A stretch of 64,000 bases of DNA, from positions 235,960 through 299,959 of the forward strand of contig NZ_VRKO01000013.1 in the NCBI RefSeq assembly GCF_012271765.1, in the 5' to 3' direction. This document shows positions 1 to 9,292 of the stretch, piece by piece. The DNA comes from Erwinia rhapontici (GTDB lineage Bacteria; Pseudomonadota; Gammaproteobacteria; Enterobacterales; Enterobacteriaceae). The position numbers and the translations under genes are program-made. The notes beneath the pieces were generated by a model. The model did no database searches. It was not told the origin of the DNA and saw only the letters and a list, made by a program, of their open reading frames with translations. How positions within the stretch are numbered: the stretch's first letter is position 1; each line of letters starts with the position of its first letter.

Positions 1-165
1 GGGCTGCGTTCTATCGTGGAAGGCGCACTGCTGAACACCATGTACGACCTGCCGTCGATGGATGACGTGGAGAAAGTCGTGGTGGATGCACCGGTCATCG
101 ACGGTGACAGCGAACCTAAGCTTATCTACGGCAAGCCAGAAACTCAGCAGGCATCTGGCGAGTAA
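1..165 (+). CDS. clpX: ClpX, C-terminal end of an upstream copy (partial)
   Basis: The window opens inside this gene: 54 codons and a TAA stop are visible in frame 1. The product is the extreme C-terminus of the AAA+ unfoldase ClpX and ends in QQASGE, as E. coli ClpX does. The first 68 bases are identical to bases 2219-2286 of the complete clpX further along. After that the two copies differ at roughly twenty positions in the remaining ~97 bases, so this is a real second copy and not the same gene seen twice. The tail reads [18 protein letters not shown] here and [18 protein letters not shown] in the complete copy. It is followed by a strong terminator. By E. coli synteny it could be the clpX of a canonical clpP-clpX operon lying upstream, outside the window; that is inference. 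Confidence 0.9.
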   Translation, partial: GLRSIVEGALLNTMYDLPSMDDVEKVVVDAPVIDGDSEPKLIYGKPETQQASGE

Positions 166-182
166 CCTGATGTTATGCAGAC

Positions 183-214
183 AAAAAAGGGCCCGCTGAT
201 GCGGGCCTTTTTTT
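183..214. terminator. Bidirectional intrinsic terminator between clpX copy 1 and clpP2
   Basis: GGCCCGC (190-196) and GCGGGCC (201-207) form a 7-bp GC stem with a TGAT loop. Seven T follow on the plus strand and an A-run at 183-188 precedes it, so it can stop both the upstream clpX and the convergent clpP2. Confidence 0.9.
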
Positions 215-229
215 GTTACTGTCGGGCGA

Positions 230-823
230 TTAACCTTTCAGTTCGTCCCACTGGCTGATGACGTGGGTAGTGATACCGTAATCAACGGCTTGCTCAGGAC
301 TCATCCAGTAATTACTGTCAGTGTCTTTCTCTACTTTTTCCAGAGGCTGGCCCGTTGCTTTGCTGATCAGCTGGTTAATACGTGCACGTGCACGCAATAG
401 CTCTTTCGCTTCGATCTCAATGTCAGAGACTTTACCGCGCACGCCGCCCAGGGGTTGGTGAATCATAAAGCGAGTATTCGGCAGTGAGTAACGGTCATCT
501 TTGTCAGCTGCAAGGAAAATGGTGATACCGGCGCTGGCCACCCAGCCAGTACCAATGACCAGTACTTTAGGTTTCACAAATTTGATCATGTCGTGGATGG
601 TGTCACCAGCTTCAACATGGCCACCCTGGCTGTTAATGAACAGCTTGATTGGCTCATCGCCCATTTCTTGCAGGATCAGCAACTGTGCGGTCACTTTCTC
701 AGCAAGCGCCTGATTAATCTCACCTGAAATGATAATAGAGCGTGACTGCAGCAGTTTATTGACTGCCAGCGATGAGTTCTTCTCTTCCTGCCCGTTTTCT
801 TCTTTAGTTGGCTCTTGAGGCAT
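230..823 (-). CDS. ClpP2-like serine peptidase, inverted between two clpX copies
   Basis: 197 residues of the ClpP/crotonase fold. ClpP forms tetradecameric chambers that degrade proteins fed in by an AAA+ unfoldase. The catalytic triad is intact: Ser97 in GWVASAG, His122 in MIHQPLGG and Asp167 in KDTD. It is clearly not the orthologue of E. coli ClpP. The canonical N-terminal segment that forms the axial loops is replaced by a hydrophilic, Glu/Lys-rich stretch (residues 3-18), and the active-site strand reads GTGWVASAG rather than the GQAASMG type. From memory it is closer to the ClpP2 isoform of Pseudomonas aeruginosa. The ATG at 823 has a GGAG ribosome-binding site 8-9 bases upstream. The gene runs opposite to both clpX copies and lon, unlike the usual clpP-clpX-lon order. 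It could be a ClpP2 that mixes with the canonical ClpP or an independent peptidase; the sequence does not decide. Confidence 0.9.
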   Translation of the reverse strand: MPQEPTKEENGQEEKNSSLAVNKLLQSRSIIISGEINQALAEKVTAQLLILQEMGDEPIKLFINSQGGHVEAGDTIHDMIKFVKPKVLVIGTGWVASAGITIFLAADKDDRYSLPNTRFMIHQPLGGVRGKVSDIEIEAKELLRARARINQLISKATGQPLEKVEKDTDSNYWMSPEQAVDYGITTHVISQWDELKG

Positions 824-863
824 GCTTTACACTCCATCGGATAATCATAAGTGACCAGAGTTT

Positions 864-891
864 AGCATAATCCAATTACCAGCTAAATCAA
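864..891 (-). promoter_or_regulatory. Possible sigma-70 promoter of clpP2
   Basis: On the minus strand TTGATT (886-891) and TATGCT (864-869) are separated by 16 bases, about 45 bases before the clpP2 start. The rest of the 285-bp intergenic region (824-1108) must also carry the clpX2 promoter. A TATATT at 1060-1065 is the best -10 I see there, without a convincing -35 and without a clear sigma-32 match. Confidence 0.4.
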
Positions 892-1108
892 CAGGAATAG
901 TAGGCAGTCTTTGTTATTTAAAACAGTACGTTAAATGACATTTTCACCTGTAAATAAAGTGACTGGCTGTTTTTTGTCCGGAGTGTGTGTGTCCATGATT
1001 AAGTCTTGTGAACATGACACGCATCGGACTTTTACTCCCAATTACAGCGGGAAATGGGCTATATTAAGGACTGGTACGCGTAAATTAAGTAAGGCATGAG
1101 GTTAACTG

Positions 1109-2383
1109 ATGACAGATAAGCGCAAAGACGGTTCAGGTAAACTGCTGTACTGCTCTTTTTGCGGCAAAAGCCAGCATGAAGTGCGTAAGCTGATTGCCGG
1201 CCCGTCAGTCTACATCTGCGATGAATGTGTCGACTTATGTAACGACATTATTCGCGAAGAGATCAAAGAAGTTGTGCCACATCGTGAGCGCAACTCACTG
1301 CCCACGCCGCACGAAATCCGCCACCACCTCGATGACTACGTTATCGGCCAGGAGCGGGCGAAGAAGGTGCTGGCAGTGGCGGTGTATAACCACTACAAGC
1401 GCCTGCGCAACGGCGACACCAGCAACGGTATTGAGCTGGGGAAAAGTAACATTCTGCTGATTGGCCCGACCGGTAGCGGTAAAACCCTGCTGGCCGAAAC
1501 GCTGGCCCGCCTGCTGGACGTCCCGTTCACCATGGCCGATGCCACCACGCTGACCGAAGCCGGTTACGTGGGCGAGGATGTGGAAAACATCATTCAGAAG
1601 CTGCTGCAGAAGTGTGACTACGACGTGCAGAAAGCGCAGCGCGGGATTGTCTACATCGATGAGATCGACAAGATTTCACGCAAGTCAGACAACCCGTCTA
1701 TCACTCGAGATGTCTCCGGTGAAGGCGTGCAGCAGGCGCTGCTGAAGCTGATCGAAGGCACAGTGGCGGCAGTTCCTCCGCAGGGCGGGCGCAAGCATCC
1801 GCAGCAGGAGTTTTTGCAGGTGGATACCTCGAAAATTCTGTTTATCTGCGGCGGTGCGTTTGCCGGCCTGGATAAAGTGGTGTCGCAGCGCGTGGATACC
1901 GGCACCGGTATCGGTTTTGGCGCATCGGTGAAGGGCAAGTCTGAGAAAGCGACAGAAGGCGAGCTGCTGGCACAGGTGGAGCCGGAAGATCTGATCAAGT
2001 TTGGTCTGATCCCGGAGTTCATCGGCCGTCTGCCGGTGGTGGCGACGCTGACGGAGCTGAGTGAAGATGCGTTAATTCAGATCCTGCGTGAGCCGAAAAA
2101 TGCGCTGACCAAGCAGTATCAGGCGTTGTTCAATCTGGAAGGCGTGGAGCTGGAGTTCCGTGAGGAAGCATTGACGGCGATTGCCAAAAAGGCAATGTCA
2201 CGCAAAACGGGTGCCCGCGGGCTGCGTTCTATCGTGGAAGGCGCACTGCTGAACACCATGTACGACCTGCCGTCGATGGATGACGTCGAGAAAGTGGTGA
2301 TCGATGAATCGGTCATTGGTGGTGAGAGCGAGCCGATGCTGATTTATGGCAAGCCCGAAGCACAGCAGGCGTCTGGCGAATAA
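1109..2383 (+). CDS. clpX: ATP-dependent protease unfoldase ClpX (complete copy)
   Basis: 424 residues, the same length as E. coli ClpX. This AAA+ hexamer unfolds tagged substrates and threads them into ClpP. The zinc-binding N-domain has Cys15, Cys18, Cys37 and Cys40. The AAA+ core shows Walker A GPTGSGKT, pore loop GYVGE, Walker B IVYIDEID and the RKH loop. The IGF loop that docks on ClpP is present (GTGIGFGA), so it looks competent to bind ClpP. The start has a GAGG ribosome-binding site 7-8 bases upstream. It is divergent from the ClpP2-like gene and upstream of lon. It is the second clpX seen in this window; the earlier one is cut by the window edge. Whether this or the upstream copy is ancestral cannot be told from 54 codons, although this C-terminus is the closer to E. 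coli. Confidence 0.97.
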   Translation: MTDKRKDGSGKLLYCSFCGKSQHEVRKLIAGPSVYICDECVDLCNDIIREEIKEVVPHRERNSLPTPHEIRHHLDDYVIGQERAKKVLAVAVYNHYKRLRNGDTSNGIELGKSNILLIGPTGSGKTLLAETLARLLDVPFTMADATTLTEAGYVGEDVENIIQKLLQKCDYDVQKAQRGIVYIDEIDKISRKSDNPSITRDVSGEGVQQALLKLIEGTVAAVPPQGGRKHPQQEFLQVDTSKILFICGGAFAGLDKVVSQRVDTGTGIGFGASVKGKSEKATEGELLAQVEPEDLIKFGLIPEFIGRLPVVATLTELSEDALIQILREPKNALTKQYQALFNLEGVELEFREEALTAIAKKAMSRKTGARGLRSIVEGALLNTMYDLPSMDDVEKVVIDESVIGGESEPMLIYGKPEAQQASGE

Positions 2384-2411
2384 ATAACCAAATCATTCCA
2401 GTCAGTTATCG

Positions 2412-2437
2412 AAAAGGGGGAAAATGTTCCCCCTTTT
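2412..2437 (+). terminator. Intrinsic terminator after clpX
   Basis: GGGGGAA (2416-2422) pairs with TTCCCCC (2427-2433) around an AATG loop; flanking A4 and T4 runs extend the stem and give a U-tract. Confidence 0.8.
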
Positions 2438-2458
2438 ACTTTTCTCGTTACCCCAACA

Positions 2459-2486
2459 TTGAATCTATTCCGTTCATCCCCATATA
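2459..2486 (+). promoter_or_regulatory. Heat-shock (sigma-32) promoter of lon
   Basis: TTGAA at 2459-2463 and CCCCATATA from 2478 are 14 bases apart, matching the sigma-32 -35/-10 pattern and position known for E. coli lon. Confidence 0.75.
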
Positions 2487-2572
2487 CTCAGATACCTGTG
2501 GGTCAAACTGCACTTTTTCTGGATGATGCGGTTCCCCTTACCCTGGCGGAAATTAAACTAAGAGAGAGCTCT

Positions 2573-4927
2573 ATGAATCCTGAGCGTTCTGAACGCATTG
2601 AAATCCCTGTGTTACCGTTGCGTGACGTAGTGGTTTATCCGCACATGGTCATTCCGTTGTTTGTTGGTCGTGAAAAATCAATTCGCTGCCTTGAAGCCGC
2701 CATGGATCATGACAAAAAGATCATGCTGGTCGCTCAGAAAGAAGCTTCAACGGATGAACCTGGCATCAACGATCTCTTCTCAGTCGGGACTGTTGCCTCT
2801 ATTTTGCAAATGCTGAAACTCCCTGACGGCACCGTTAAAGTGCTGGTTGAAGGTTTACAGCGTGCACACATCACTACCTTATCCGATAACGGCGACCACT
2901 TTACTGCCCAGGCAGAGTACCTGGAGTCGCCTGAAATTGAAGAGCGTGAGCAGGAAGTGCTGGTGCGTACGGCGATCAATCAGTTTGAAGGCTATATCAA
3001 GCTGAACAAAAAGATCCCCCCAGAAGTCCTGACCTCACTGAACAACATCGATGATGCTGCCCGTCTGGCCGATACTGTTGCTGCCCATATGCCGCTGAAA
3101 CTGGCTGATAAACAGTCTGTTCTGGAAATGTCAGATATCAACGAGCGTCTGGAATACCTGATGGCGATGATGGAGTCGGAGATTGACCTGTTACAGGTTG
3201 AGAAACGCATCCGTAATCGTGTCAAAAAGCAGATGGAAAAAAGCCAGCGTGAGTACTATCTGAATGAGCAGATGAAGGCCATTCAGAAAGAACTGGGCGA
3301 AATGGACGATGCGCCGGATGAAAACGAAGCGCTGAAACGCAAAATCGATGCGGCAAAAATGCCGAAAGAAGCGCGTGATAAAACGGAAGCTGAGCTGCAG
3401 AAGCTGAAAATGATGTCGCCGATGTCTGCCGAAGCCACCGTTGTACGTGGTTATATTGACTGGATGGTTCAGGTGCCATGGAATGCACGTAGCAAGGTGA
3501 AGAAAGATCTGCTGAAGGCGCAAGAAACGCTGGATATGGACCACTTCGGCCTTGAGCGCGTCAAAGACCGCATCCTGGAATATTTGGCAGTACAGAGCCG
3601 CGTCAGCAAAATCAAAGGCCCAATCCTGTGCCTGGTAGGCCCTCCTGGCGTGGGTAAAACCTCGCTGGGGCAGTCCATTGCCAAAGCCACTGGCCGTAAA
3701 TATGTGCGTATGGCATTGGGTGGGGTACGTGATGAAGCAGAAATCCGTGGTCACCGTCGTACCTATATCGGTTCCATGCCGGGCAAACTGATCCAGAAGA
3801 TGGCAAAAGTTGGCGTTAAAAACCCACTTTTCCTGCTGGATGAAATTGACAAAATGTCTTCGGATATGCGCGGTGATCCGGCATCTGCTCTGTTGGAAGT
3901 ACTTGATCCAGAACAGAACATTGCCTTTAACGATCACTATCTGGAAGTAGATTACGATCTCTCCGATGTGATGTTTGTCGCAACGTCTAACTCGATGAAC
4001 ATTCCAGCCCCCTTGCTGGACCGTATGGAAGTGATTCGCCTGTCGGGTTACACCGAAGATGAAAAACTCAATATCGCCAAACAGCACCTGCTGTCGAAGC
4101 AGATTGAGCGTAATGCACTGAAGAAAAATGAACTGACCGTGGACGATAGCGCCATTGTTGGCATTATTCGCTATTACACTCGTGAAGCGGGCGTGCGTAG
4201 CCTTGAACGCGAATTGTCCAAGCTGTGCCGCAAAGCCGTCAAAACGCTGCTGATGGACAAATCCATTAAACACATCGAAATTAACGGCGATAACCTCAAA
4301 GATTATCTCGGCGTGCAGCGCTTCGATTATGGCCGTGCCGATAGCGAAAACCGCGTAGGCCAGGTGACTGGTCTGGCATGGACGGAAGTTGGGGGCGATC
4401 TGCTGACCATTGAAACCGCCTGTGTGCCGGGTAAAGGCAAGCTGACCTATACGGGGTCACTGGGCGAAGTGATGCAGGAATCCATCCAGGCGGCGCTGAC
4501 GGTGGTGCGTGCTCGTGCAGAGAAACTGGGCATCAACGCTGACTTCTATGAGAAGCGTGATATCCACGTTCACGTGCCTGAAGGGGCAACGCCGAAAGAT
4601 GGTCCAAGTGCCGGTATTGCAATGTGCACCGCGCTGGTTTCGTGTCTGACCGGTAACCCGGTGCGTGCAGACGTGGCGATGACGGGCGAAATTACGCTGC
4701 GTGGTCAGGTTCTGCCGATTGGTGGTTTGAAAGAAAAACTGCTTGCCGCACACCGTGGTGGCATCAAGACGGTCTTAATCCCGGACGAGAACAAGCGCGA
4801 TCTGGAAGAAATTCCGGATAACGTGATTGCCGACCTGGAGATTCATCCGGTGAAACGCATTGAAGAAGTATTAGCCCTGGCCCTGCAAAATGCCCCGTAT
4901 GGCATGCAGGTTGTTACGGCAAAATAG
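2573..4927 (+). CDS. lon: ATP-dependent protease Lon
   Basis: 784 residues from the ATG at 2573, identical in length to E. coli Lon. The frame is open 38 codons further upstream, but that part overlaps the sigma-32 promoter, and the 2573 start has the AGAGAG ribosome-binding site and N-terminus [17 protein letters not shown] of the family. Lon is a homohexameric cytoplasmic protease for misfolded and short-lived regulatory proteins. Domains in order are the LON substrate-binding domain (about 1-200), a coiled-coil region, the AAA+ module with GPPGVGKTS, and the S16 protease domain with the catalytic Ser in KDGPSAG and Lys in GLKEK. It is expected to be heat-inducible. A terminator follows before hupB. 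Confidence 0.98.
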   Translation: MNPERSERIEIPVLPLRDVVVYPHMVIPLFVGREKSIRCLEAAMDHDKKIMLVAQKEASTDEPGINDLFSVGTVASILQMLKLPDGTVKVLVEGLQRAHITTLSDNGDHFTAQAEYLESPEIEEREQEVLVRTAINQFEGYIKLNKKIPPEVLTSLNNIDDAARLADTVAAHMPLKLADKQSVLEMSDINERLEYLMAMMESEIDLLQVEKRIRNRVKKQMEKSQREYYLNEQMKAIQKELGEMDDAPDENEALKRKIDAAKMPKEARDKTEAELQKLKMMSPMSAEATVVRGYIDWMVQVPWNARSKVKKDLLKAQETLDMDHFGLERVKDRILEYLAVQSRVSKIKGPILCLVGPPGVGKTSLGQSIAKATGRKYVRMALGGVRDEAEIRGHRRTYIGSMPGKLIQKMAKVGVKNPLFLLDEIDKMSSDMRGDPASALLEVLDPEQNIAFNDHYLEVDYDLSDVMFVATSNSMNIPAPLLDRMEVIRLSGYTEDEKLNIAKQHLLSKQIERNALKKNELTVDDSAIVGIIRYYTREAGVRSLERELSKLCRKAVKTLLMDKSIKHIEINGDNLKDYLGVQRFDYGRADSENRVGQVTGLAWTEVGGDLLTIETACVPGKGKLTYTGSLGEVMQESIQAALTVVRARAEKLGINADFYEKRDIHVHVPEGATPKDGPSAGIAMCTALVSCLTGNPVRADVAMTGEITLRGQVLPIGGLKEKLLAAHRGGIKTVLIPDENKRDLEEIPDNVIADLEIHPVKRIEEVLALALQNAPYGMQVVTAK

Positions 4928-4958
4928 TGATTTAAGGCAAACTCACTGTAAAACTAAG

Positions 4959-4994
4959 GCTGGTAAGTGAATTGGTGCTTGCCAGCTTTTTTTT
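4959..4994 (+). terminator. Intrinsic terminator after lon
   Basis: GCTGGTAAG (4959-4967) pairs with CTTGCCAGC (4978-4986), one G-T pair, followed by eight T. Confidence 0.85.
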
Positions 4995-5151
4995 GTGCCG
5001 CTAAGTTAGGATGCTGTTAAGCCAGTGACGGCAAAGGTTGCGGGTTGCTGAGGCTCAACAAGCTCGGGCTAAACAGCCATAACAAATCACGCACGTACGT
5101 GTCCGGCAGAAAGCCTGTTCACGGTGTAAAAATAAAAGAGGGGATGAGTGA

Positions 5152-5424
5152 GTGAATAAGTCACAGTTGATCGACAAAATTGCTGCAAACGCCGATATTT
5201 CTAAAGCTGCAGCGGGACGTGTATTAGATGCTTTTATCGGTTCAGTTACTGAATCTCTGCAGGCTGGCGATGAAGTGGCGCTGGTCGGCTTCGGTACTTT
5301 CTCCGTGCGTGAACGCGCCGAGCGTACCGGCCGTAACCCGCAAACCGGCAAAGAAATTACTATCGCAGCGGGTAAAGTACCTGGCTTCCGTGCCGGTAAA
5401 GCGCTGAAAGACTCTGTAAATTAA
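5152..5424 (+). CDS. hupB: DNA-binding protein HU, beta subunit
   Basis: 90 residues beginning with GTG, as in E. coli. HU is a small nucleoid-associated protein that binds and bends DNA without strong sequence specificity. The conserved arm motif GRNPQTGKE (residues 61-69) and the [13 protein letters not shown] end are present. It sits directly downstream of lon, the standard order, with its own terminator. HU-beta usually pairs with HU-alpha (hupA, not in this window). Confidence 0.97.
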   Translation: MNKSQLIDKIAANADISKAAAGRVLDAFIGSVTESLQAGDEVALVGFGTFSVRERAERTGRNPQTGKEITIAAGKVPGFRAGKALKDSVN

Positions 5425-5499
5425 GTGCATTAAGCCGCCGCAGGAGCAGATTTCTTCGGCGTATTGAGGATCGCCAACGCGTTCTCATGTAACATACGG

Positions 5500-5530
5500 G
5501 GCACATCAGCGACTTGATGTGCCTTTTTTT
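5500..5530 (+). terminator. Intrinsic terminator after hupB
   Basis: GGCACATCA (5500-5508) pairs with TGATGTGCC (5515-5523), followed by seven T. Confidence 0.85.
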
Positions 5531-5646
5531 ATGTTTCAATGACAAACGCGTGCTGCGGTTGTCTAAAATGGCTAAGTGCGTCCTCGGGAACGCGGGACGG
5601 CAGCGCAAGGTTTTACATTCACACTACAGCGGAGTGTTGTCACACC

Positions 5647-7518
5647 ATGATGGACAATTTACGCGCGGCGTCGAACCATGTCGTGCTCAAAATTATACTG
5701 GGCCTGATCATCCTGTCTTTTGTCCTTACCGGCGTAGGCGGGTATCTGACAGGCGGTTCCGGTGATTACGCAGCCAAAGTCAACGGCCAGGAAATCAGTC
5801 GTGCACAGCTTGAACGTGCTTTCAGCAGCGAACGTGCGCGTCAGCAGCAGATGCTGGGCGAACAGTTCTCGGCTCTGGCAGGTAACGAAGGTTACATGCA
5901 GCAGATCCGTCAACAGGCGCTCTCACAGCTGATTGATGAACTGTTACTGGACCAGTATGCCAAAGATATCGGCCTGGCCATCAGTGACGAGCAAATCAAA
6001 CAGGCCATCTTTACTCAGCCTGCGTTTCAGACTGAGGGTAAATTTGATAATGCCAAGTACATGGGCATCATTAATAACATGGGCTTCTCTGCCGATCAGT
6101 ATGCTGAAGCCCTGCGTAAGCAACTGACCACTCAGCAGCTTATCCAGTCCGTTACCGGAACAGATTTTGTGCTGGCTAATGAAACCGATTCTCTGGCGGC
6201 ACTGGTTTCTCAGCAGCGTCTGGTGCGTGAAGTGACGATTAATGTCAACGCGCTGGTGGCAAAGCAAACCGTGACCCCGGAAGAGATCAACAACTACTAC
6301 CAGCAGAACAAAAATAGCTTTATGACGCCTGAGCAGTTCCGCGTTAGCTACATCAAACTGGATGCGGCGAGCATGCAGCAACCGGTGAGCGAGAGCGACA
6401 TCCAGAGCTGGTACGATCAACATCAGCAGGATTACACCCAGCCGCAGCGCAATCGCTACAGCATCATTCAGACCAAAACTGAAGCCGAAGCGCAGTCAGT
6501 ACTGGATGCACTGAAGAAGGGCGGTGATTTTGCTGCTCTGGCGAAAGAGAAATCATCTGATCCTATTTCTGCCCGCAACGGTGGTGATATGGGCTGGCTT
6601 GAACCGGCCACCACGCCGGATGAGCTGACGAATGCAGGCCTGAAAGAGAAAGGTCAGTTATCGGGTGTGATCTCGTCATCGGTTGGCTTTATCGTGGCTC
6701 GTCTGGATGACATTCAGCCTGAAAAAATCAAAGCGCTGGCAGAAGTGCATGATGATATTGCCGCAAAAGTGAAGCAGGAAAAAGCGGTCGACGCTTACTA
6801 CAAACTGCAGCAGAAAGTGAGCGATGCCGCAAGTAACGATAACGAGTCTCTGGCCAGTGCTGAGCAGGTTGCCGGTGTTAAAGCTGTTGAAACAGGTTGG
6901 TTTGGTCATGACAGCCTGCCTGCCGAGCTGAACTTTAAAGCCGTACAGGATGCGATCTTCAGCGGTAATCTGGTGGGTGGAAACGGTACGCCGGGAAGTA
7001 ATTCAGACATCATCACCGTTGATGGTGACCGTGCCTTTGTGCTGCGCATCAGCGAACACAAGCCGGAAGCCGTGAAAGCACTGAATGAAGTGACTGCACA
7101 GATTACCGATACCCTGAAGCAGCAGAAAGCACAGCAGGAAGCGAAAGCACAGGCTGACAAACTGCTGGCTGAACTGAAAGCAGGCAAAGGTGATGAAGCT
7201 CTGAAAGCGGCAGGCCTGACCTTTGGTGCACAGCAGACGCTGTCACGTACCGGTCAGGATGCGCTGTCTCAGGCAGCCTTTACCCTTCCTCTGCCATCAG
7301 AAGGTAAACCTTCATTCGGTGTCAGTGAAGATGCGCAGGGCAACGTCGTCGTGATGGCACTTGATAAAGTGCAGCAGGGCACCATGCCTGAAGCGCAGAA
7401 GCAGGCTCTGGTTCAGGGCATTACGCAGAACAATGCACAGCTGGCTTTCGCAGCCATGTTGAGCAACCTGCGTAAGGACGCCAAAATCAAATACGGTGCC
7501 GCCGCTCAAGCACAGTAA
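5647..7518 (+). CDS. ppiD: Periplasmic folding chaperone PpiD
   Basis: 623 residues from the ATG at 5647, the same as E. coli PpiD. The frame is open 36 codons further up, but the 5647 start has a GGAG ribosome-binding site and the family N-terminus MMDNLRAA. PpiD is anchored in the inner membrane by one N-terminal helix (about residues 16-35) and faces the periplasm. It helps newly exported proteins fold near the SecYEG translocon. It has a SurA-like N-terminal region, a parvulin domain around 265-355 (NGGDMGW) that is largely inactive as an isomerase in E. coli, and a C-terminal chaperone region. A terminator follows at 7552-7575. Confidence 0.97.
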   Translation: MMDNLRAASNHVVLKIILGLIILSFVLTGVGGYLTGGSGDYAAKVNGQEISRAQLERAFSSERARQQQMLGEQFSALAGNEGYMQQIRQQALSQLIDELLLDQYAKDIGLAISDEQIKQAIFTQPAFQTEGKFDNAKYMGIINNMGFSADQYAEALRKQLTTQQLIQSVTGTDFVLANETDSLAALVSQQRLVREVTINVNALVAKQTVTPEEINNYYQQNKNSFMTPEQFRVSYIKLDAASMQQPVSESDIQSWYDQHQQDYTQPQRNRYSIIQTKTEAEAQSVLDALKKGGDFAALAKEKSSDPISARNGGDMGWLEPATTPDELTNAGLKEKGQLSGVISSSVGFIVARLDDIQPEKIKALAEVHDDIAAKVKQEKAVDAYYKLQQKVSDAASNDNESLASAEQVAGVKAVETGWFGHDSLPAELNFKAVQDAIFSGNLVGGNGTPGSNSDIITVDGDRAFVLRISEHKPEAVKALNEVTAQITDTLKQQKAQQEAKAQADKLLAELKAGKGDEALKAAGLTFGAQQTLSRTGQDALSQAAFTLPLPSEGKPSFGVSEDAQGNVVVMALDKVQQGTMPEAQKQALVQGITQNNAQLAFAAMLSNLRKDAKIKYGAAAQAQ

Positions 7519-7551
7519 GCCTCGCAGTTCTACTGCAACTGCTTGCAACAC

Positions 7552-7575
7552 AAAAGGCCGCTTATGCGGCCTTTT
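7552..7575 (+). terminator. Intrinsic terminator after ppiD
   Basis: AAAAGGCCGC and GCGGCCTTTT flank a TTAT loop. Confidence 0.85.
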
Positions 7576-7621
7576 CCATTTTTGAAAACAGCCGTTTGCC
7601 GGTGTGGCGGTGGGGCGTTAG

Positions 7622-7987
<366 letters not shown>

Positions 7988-8045
7988 TCTGCATCCAGGG
8001 TCGGCAAGTCTTACTGCAAGTCGATCCGTCTGACTGCTAATATTG

Positions 8046-8062
8046 ATGAGGTCATACCAGTT
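8046..8062. promoter_or_regulatory. Putative FadR operator upstream of fadM
   Basis: Read on the minus strand the 17 bases are AACTGGTATGACCTCAT, close to the FadR consensus (AACTGGT, two variable bases, then GACC). E. coli fadM (ybaW) is a known FadR target, which supports the call. Confidence 0.65.
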
Positions 8063-8098
8063 GGTGTGGCCTTTTTTTATGACAGAGGACGCAGCACG

Positions 8099-8497
8099 AT
8101 GCAGACCACCATTAAAGTACGCGGCTACCATCTGGATGTTTATCAGCATGTGAACAATGCCCGCTACCTTGAGTTCCTTGAAGAAGCCCGCTGGGCCTGG
8201 CTGGAAGAGAGCGAGGCGTTTCACTGGATGAATAAGCTCGGCATGGCGTTTGTGGTGGTGAATATCAATATCAATTATCGCCGCCCGGCGGTCATGGGGG
8301 ATGTACTGGTTATCGACAGTCAACTGATGACACTGGGGGGGAAGAGTGGCGTCATTGATCAGCGGGTTTCCCTGCAATCTGATGGCAGTGCCATCGCCGA
8401 TGCATTGCTCACCTTTGTCTGCATCGATCTGAACTCGAAGAAAGCCCTGCCGCTGGAGGGCGAACTTCGGTTGCAGCTGGAAACCATTAATCAGTAG
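8099..8497 (+). CDS. fadM: Long-chain acyl-CoA thioesterase FadM (YbaW)
   Basis: 132 residues from the ATG at 8099, as in E. coli; an in-frame upstream ATG at 8066 lies over the operator region and would add 11 residues absent from the family. It is a single hotdog-fold domain with the 4-hydroxybenzoyl-CoA thioesterase-like active-site segment (HLDVYQHVNNARYLEF). FadM hydrolyses long-chain acyl-CoAs that stall beta-oxidation, such as those from oleate. A FadR-type operator about 37-53 bases upstream suggests induction by fatty acids. Confidence 0.95.
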   Translation: MQTTIKVRGYHLDVYQHVNNARYLEFLEEARWAWLEESEAFHWMNKLGMAFVVVNININYRRPAVMGDVLVIDSQLMTLGGKSGVIDQRVSLQSDGSAIADALLTFVCIDLNSKKALPLEGELRLQLETINQ

Positions 8498-8527
8498 GAG
8501 CGAGAGATACGTCGCTCCTGGAAGAAA

Positions 8528-9223
8528 TCAAACCAGTCCGGTTTTGGTTTTCATTGCCTGCATAACGGCAGCCGTGTTTTGCTGGTAGTCATGCAGGCCA
8601 TTGGCACGCAGATGACAGGCGGCACATTCACCACAACCATCACCCTGAATGCCGTTATAACAGGTCAGTGTCTGGTGACGAATCAGAGGGAGTTGCTGCC
8701 AGTAATCTGCCAGTGCCCAGGTTTCCGCTTTATTCAGCCACATCAGCGGCGTTTCGAAACGGATATCCCGCGCCATACCGAGGTTAACCGCATGGTTCAG
8801 TGCTTTAACAAATTCGTCACGGCAGTCGGGATAGCCGGAGAAGTCTGTCTCACAGACGCCAGTGATCACCGCTTCGGCCTCAATCTGGTAAGCATAGATT
8901 GCTGCGAAGGTTAAAAACAGGATATTACGGCCTGGTACAAAGGTGCTTGGCAGGCCACTGGCTGTCGGGTCGTAAGCCGGGACCGGGATGTTATCGCGTG
9001 TCAGGCTACTGACAGCCAGCTCGTTGAGCATGGTCACATCCAGCACTTTGTGCGCGCGGGCGCCCAGCGACAGTGACAGTGTCCGGGCAACGTCGATTTC
9101 CGCACGGTGACGTTGGCCGTAATCAAAAGTCACGCAGTGTACTTCGTCGTACTGCTGTAAGGCCTGAATCAGACAGGTTGTTGAATCCTGTCCACCGCTG
9201 AATACCACCACTGCACGTTTCAT
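8528..9223 (-). CDS. queC: 7-cyano-7-deazaguanine synthase QueC
   Basis: 231 residues, the E. coli length. QueC converts 7-carboxy-7-deazaguanine, ammonia and ATP to preQ0 in the queuosine tRNA-modification pathway. The PP-loop ATP pyrophosphatase motif is SGGQDSTT (residues 9-16). Four C-terminal cysteines in [16 protein letters not shown] form the zinc site. It is convergent with fadM. It is one of two PP-loop enzymes in this window; the other, at 45051, is a distant relative of unknown function. Confidence 0.97.
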   Translation of the reverse strand: MKRAVVVFSGGQDSTTCLIQALQQYDEVHCVTFDYGQRHRAEIDVARTLSLSLGARAHKVLDVTMLNELAVSSLTRDNIPVPAYDPTASGLPSTFVPGRNILFLTFAAIYAYQIEAEAVITGVCETDFSGYPDCRDEFVKALNHAVNLGMARDIRFETPLMWLNKAETWALADYWQQLPLIRHQTLTCYNGIQGDGCGECAACHLRANGLHDYQQNTAAVMQAMKTKTGLV

Positions 9224-9292
9224 ACTTAATCTTTCCCGGTTAGTTTCTGCCAGCTATGGTAATACCTTGCCACACAGAAAGGTATCCCCTCT

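Noticed and set aside
824..1108. Sigma-32 promoter for the divergent clpP2/clpX2 pair
   Set aside because: CTTGTGA is present but no CCCCAT-type -10 at the right distance, unlike lon and htpG.
3191..4273. 360-codon open frame antisense to lon
   Set aside because: Shadow of lon: no ribosome-binding site, and a His/Phe-rich composition typical of antisense reading of a conserved gene.
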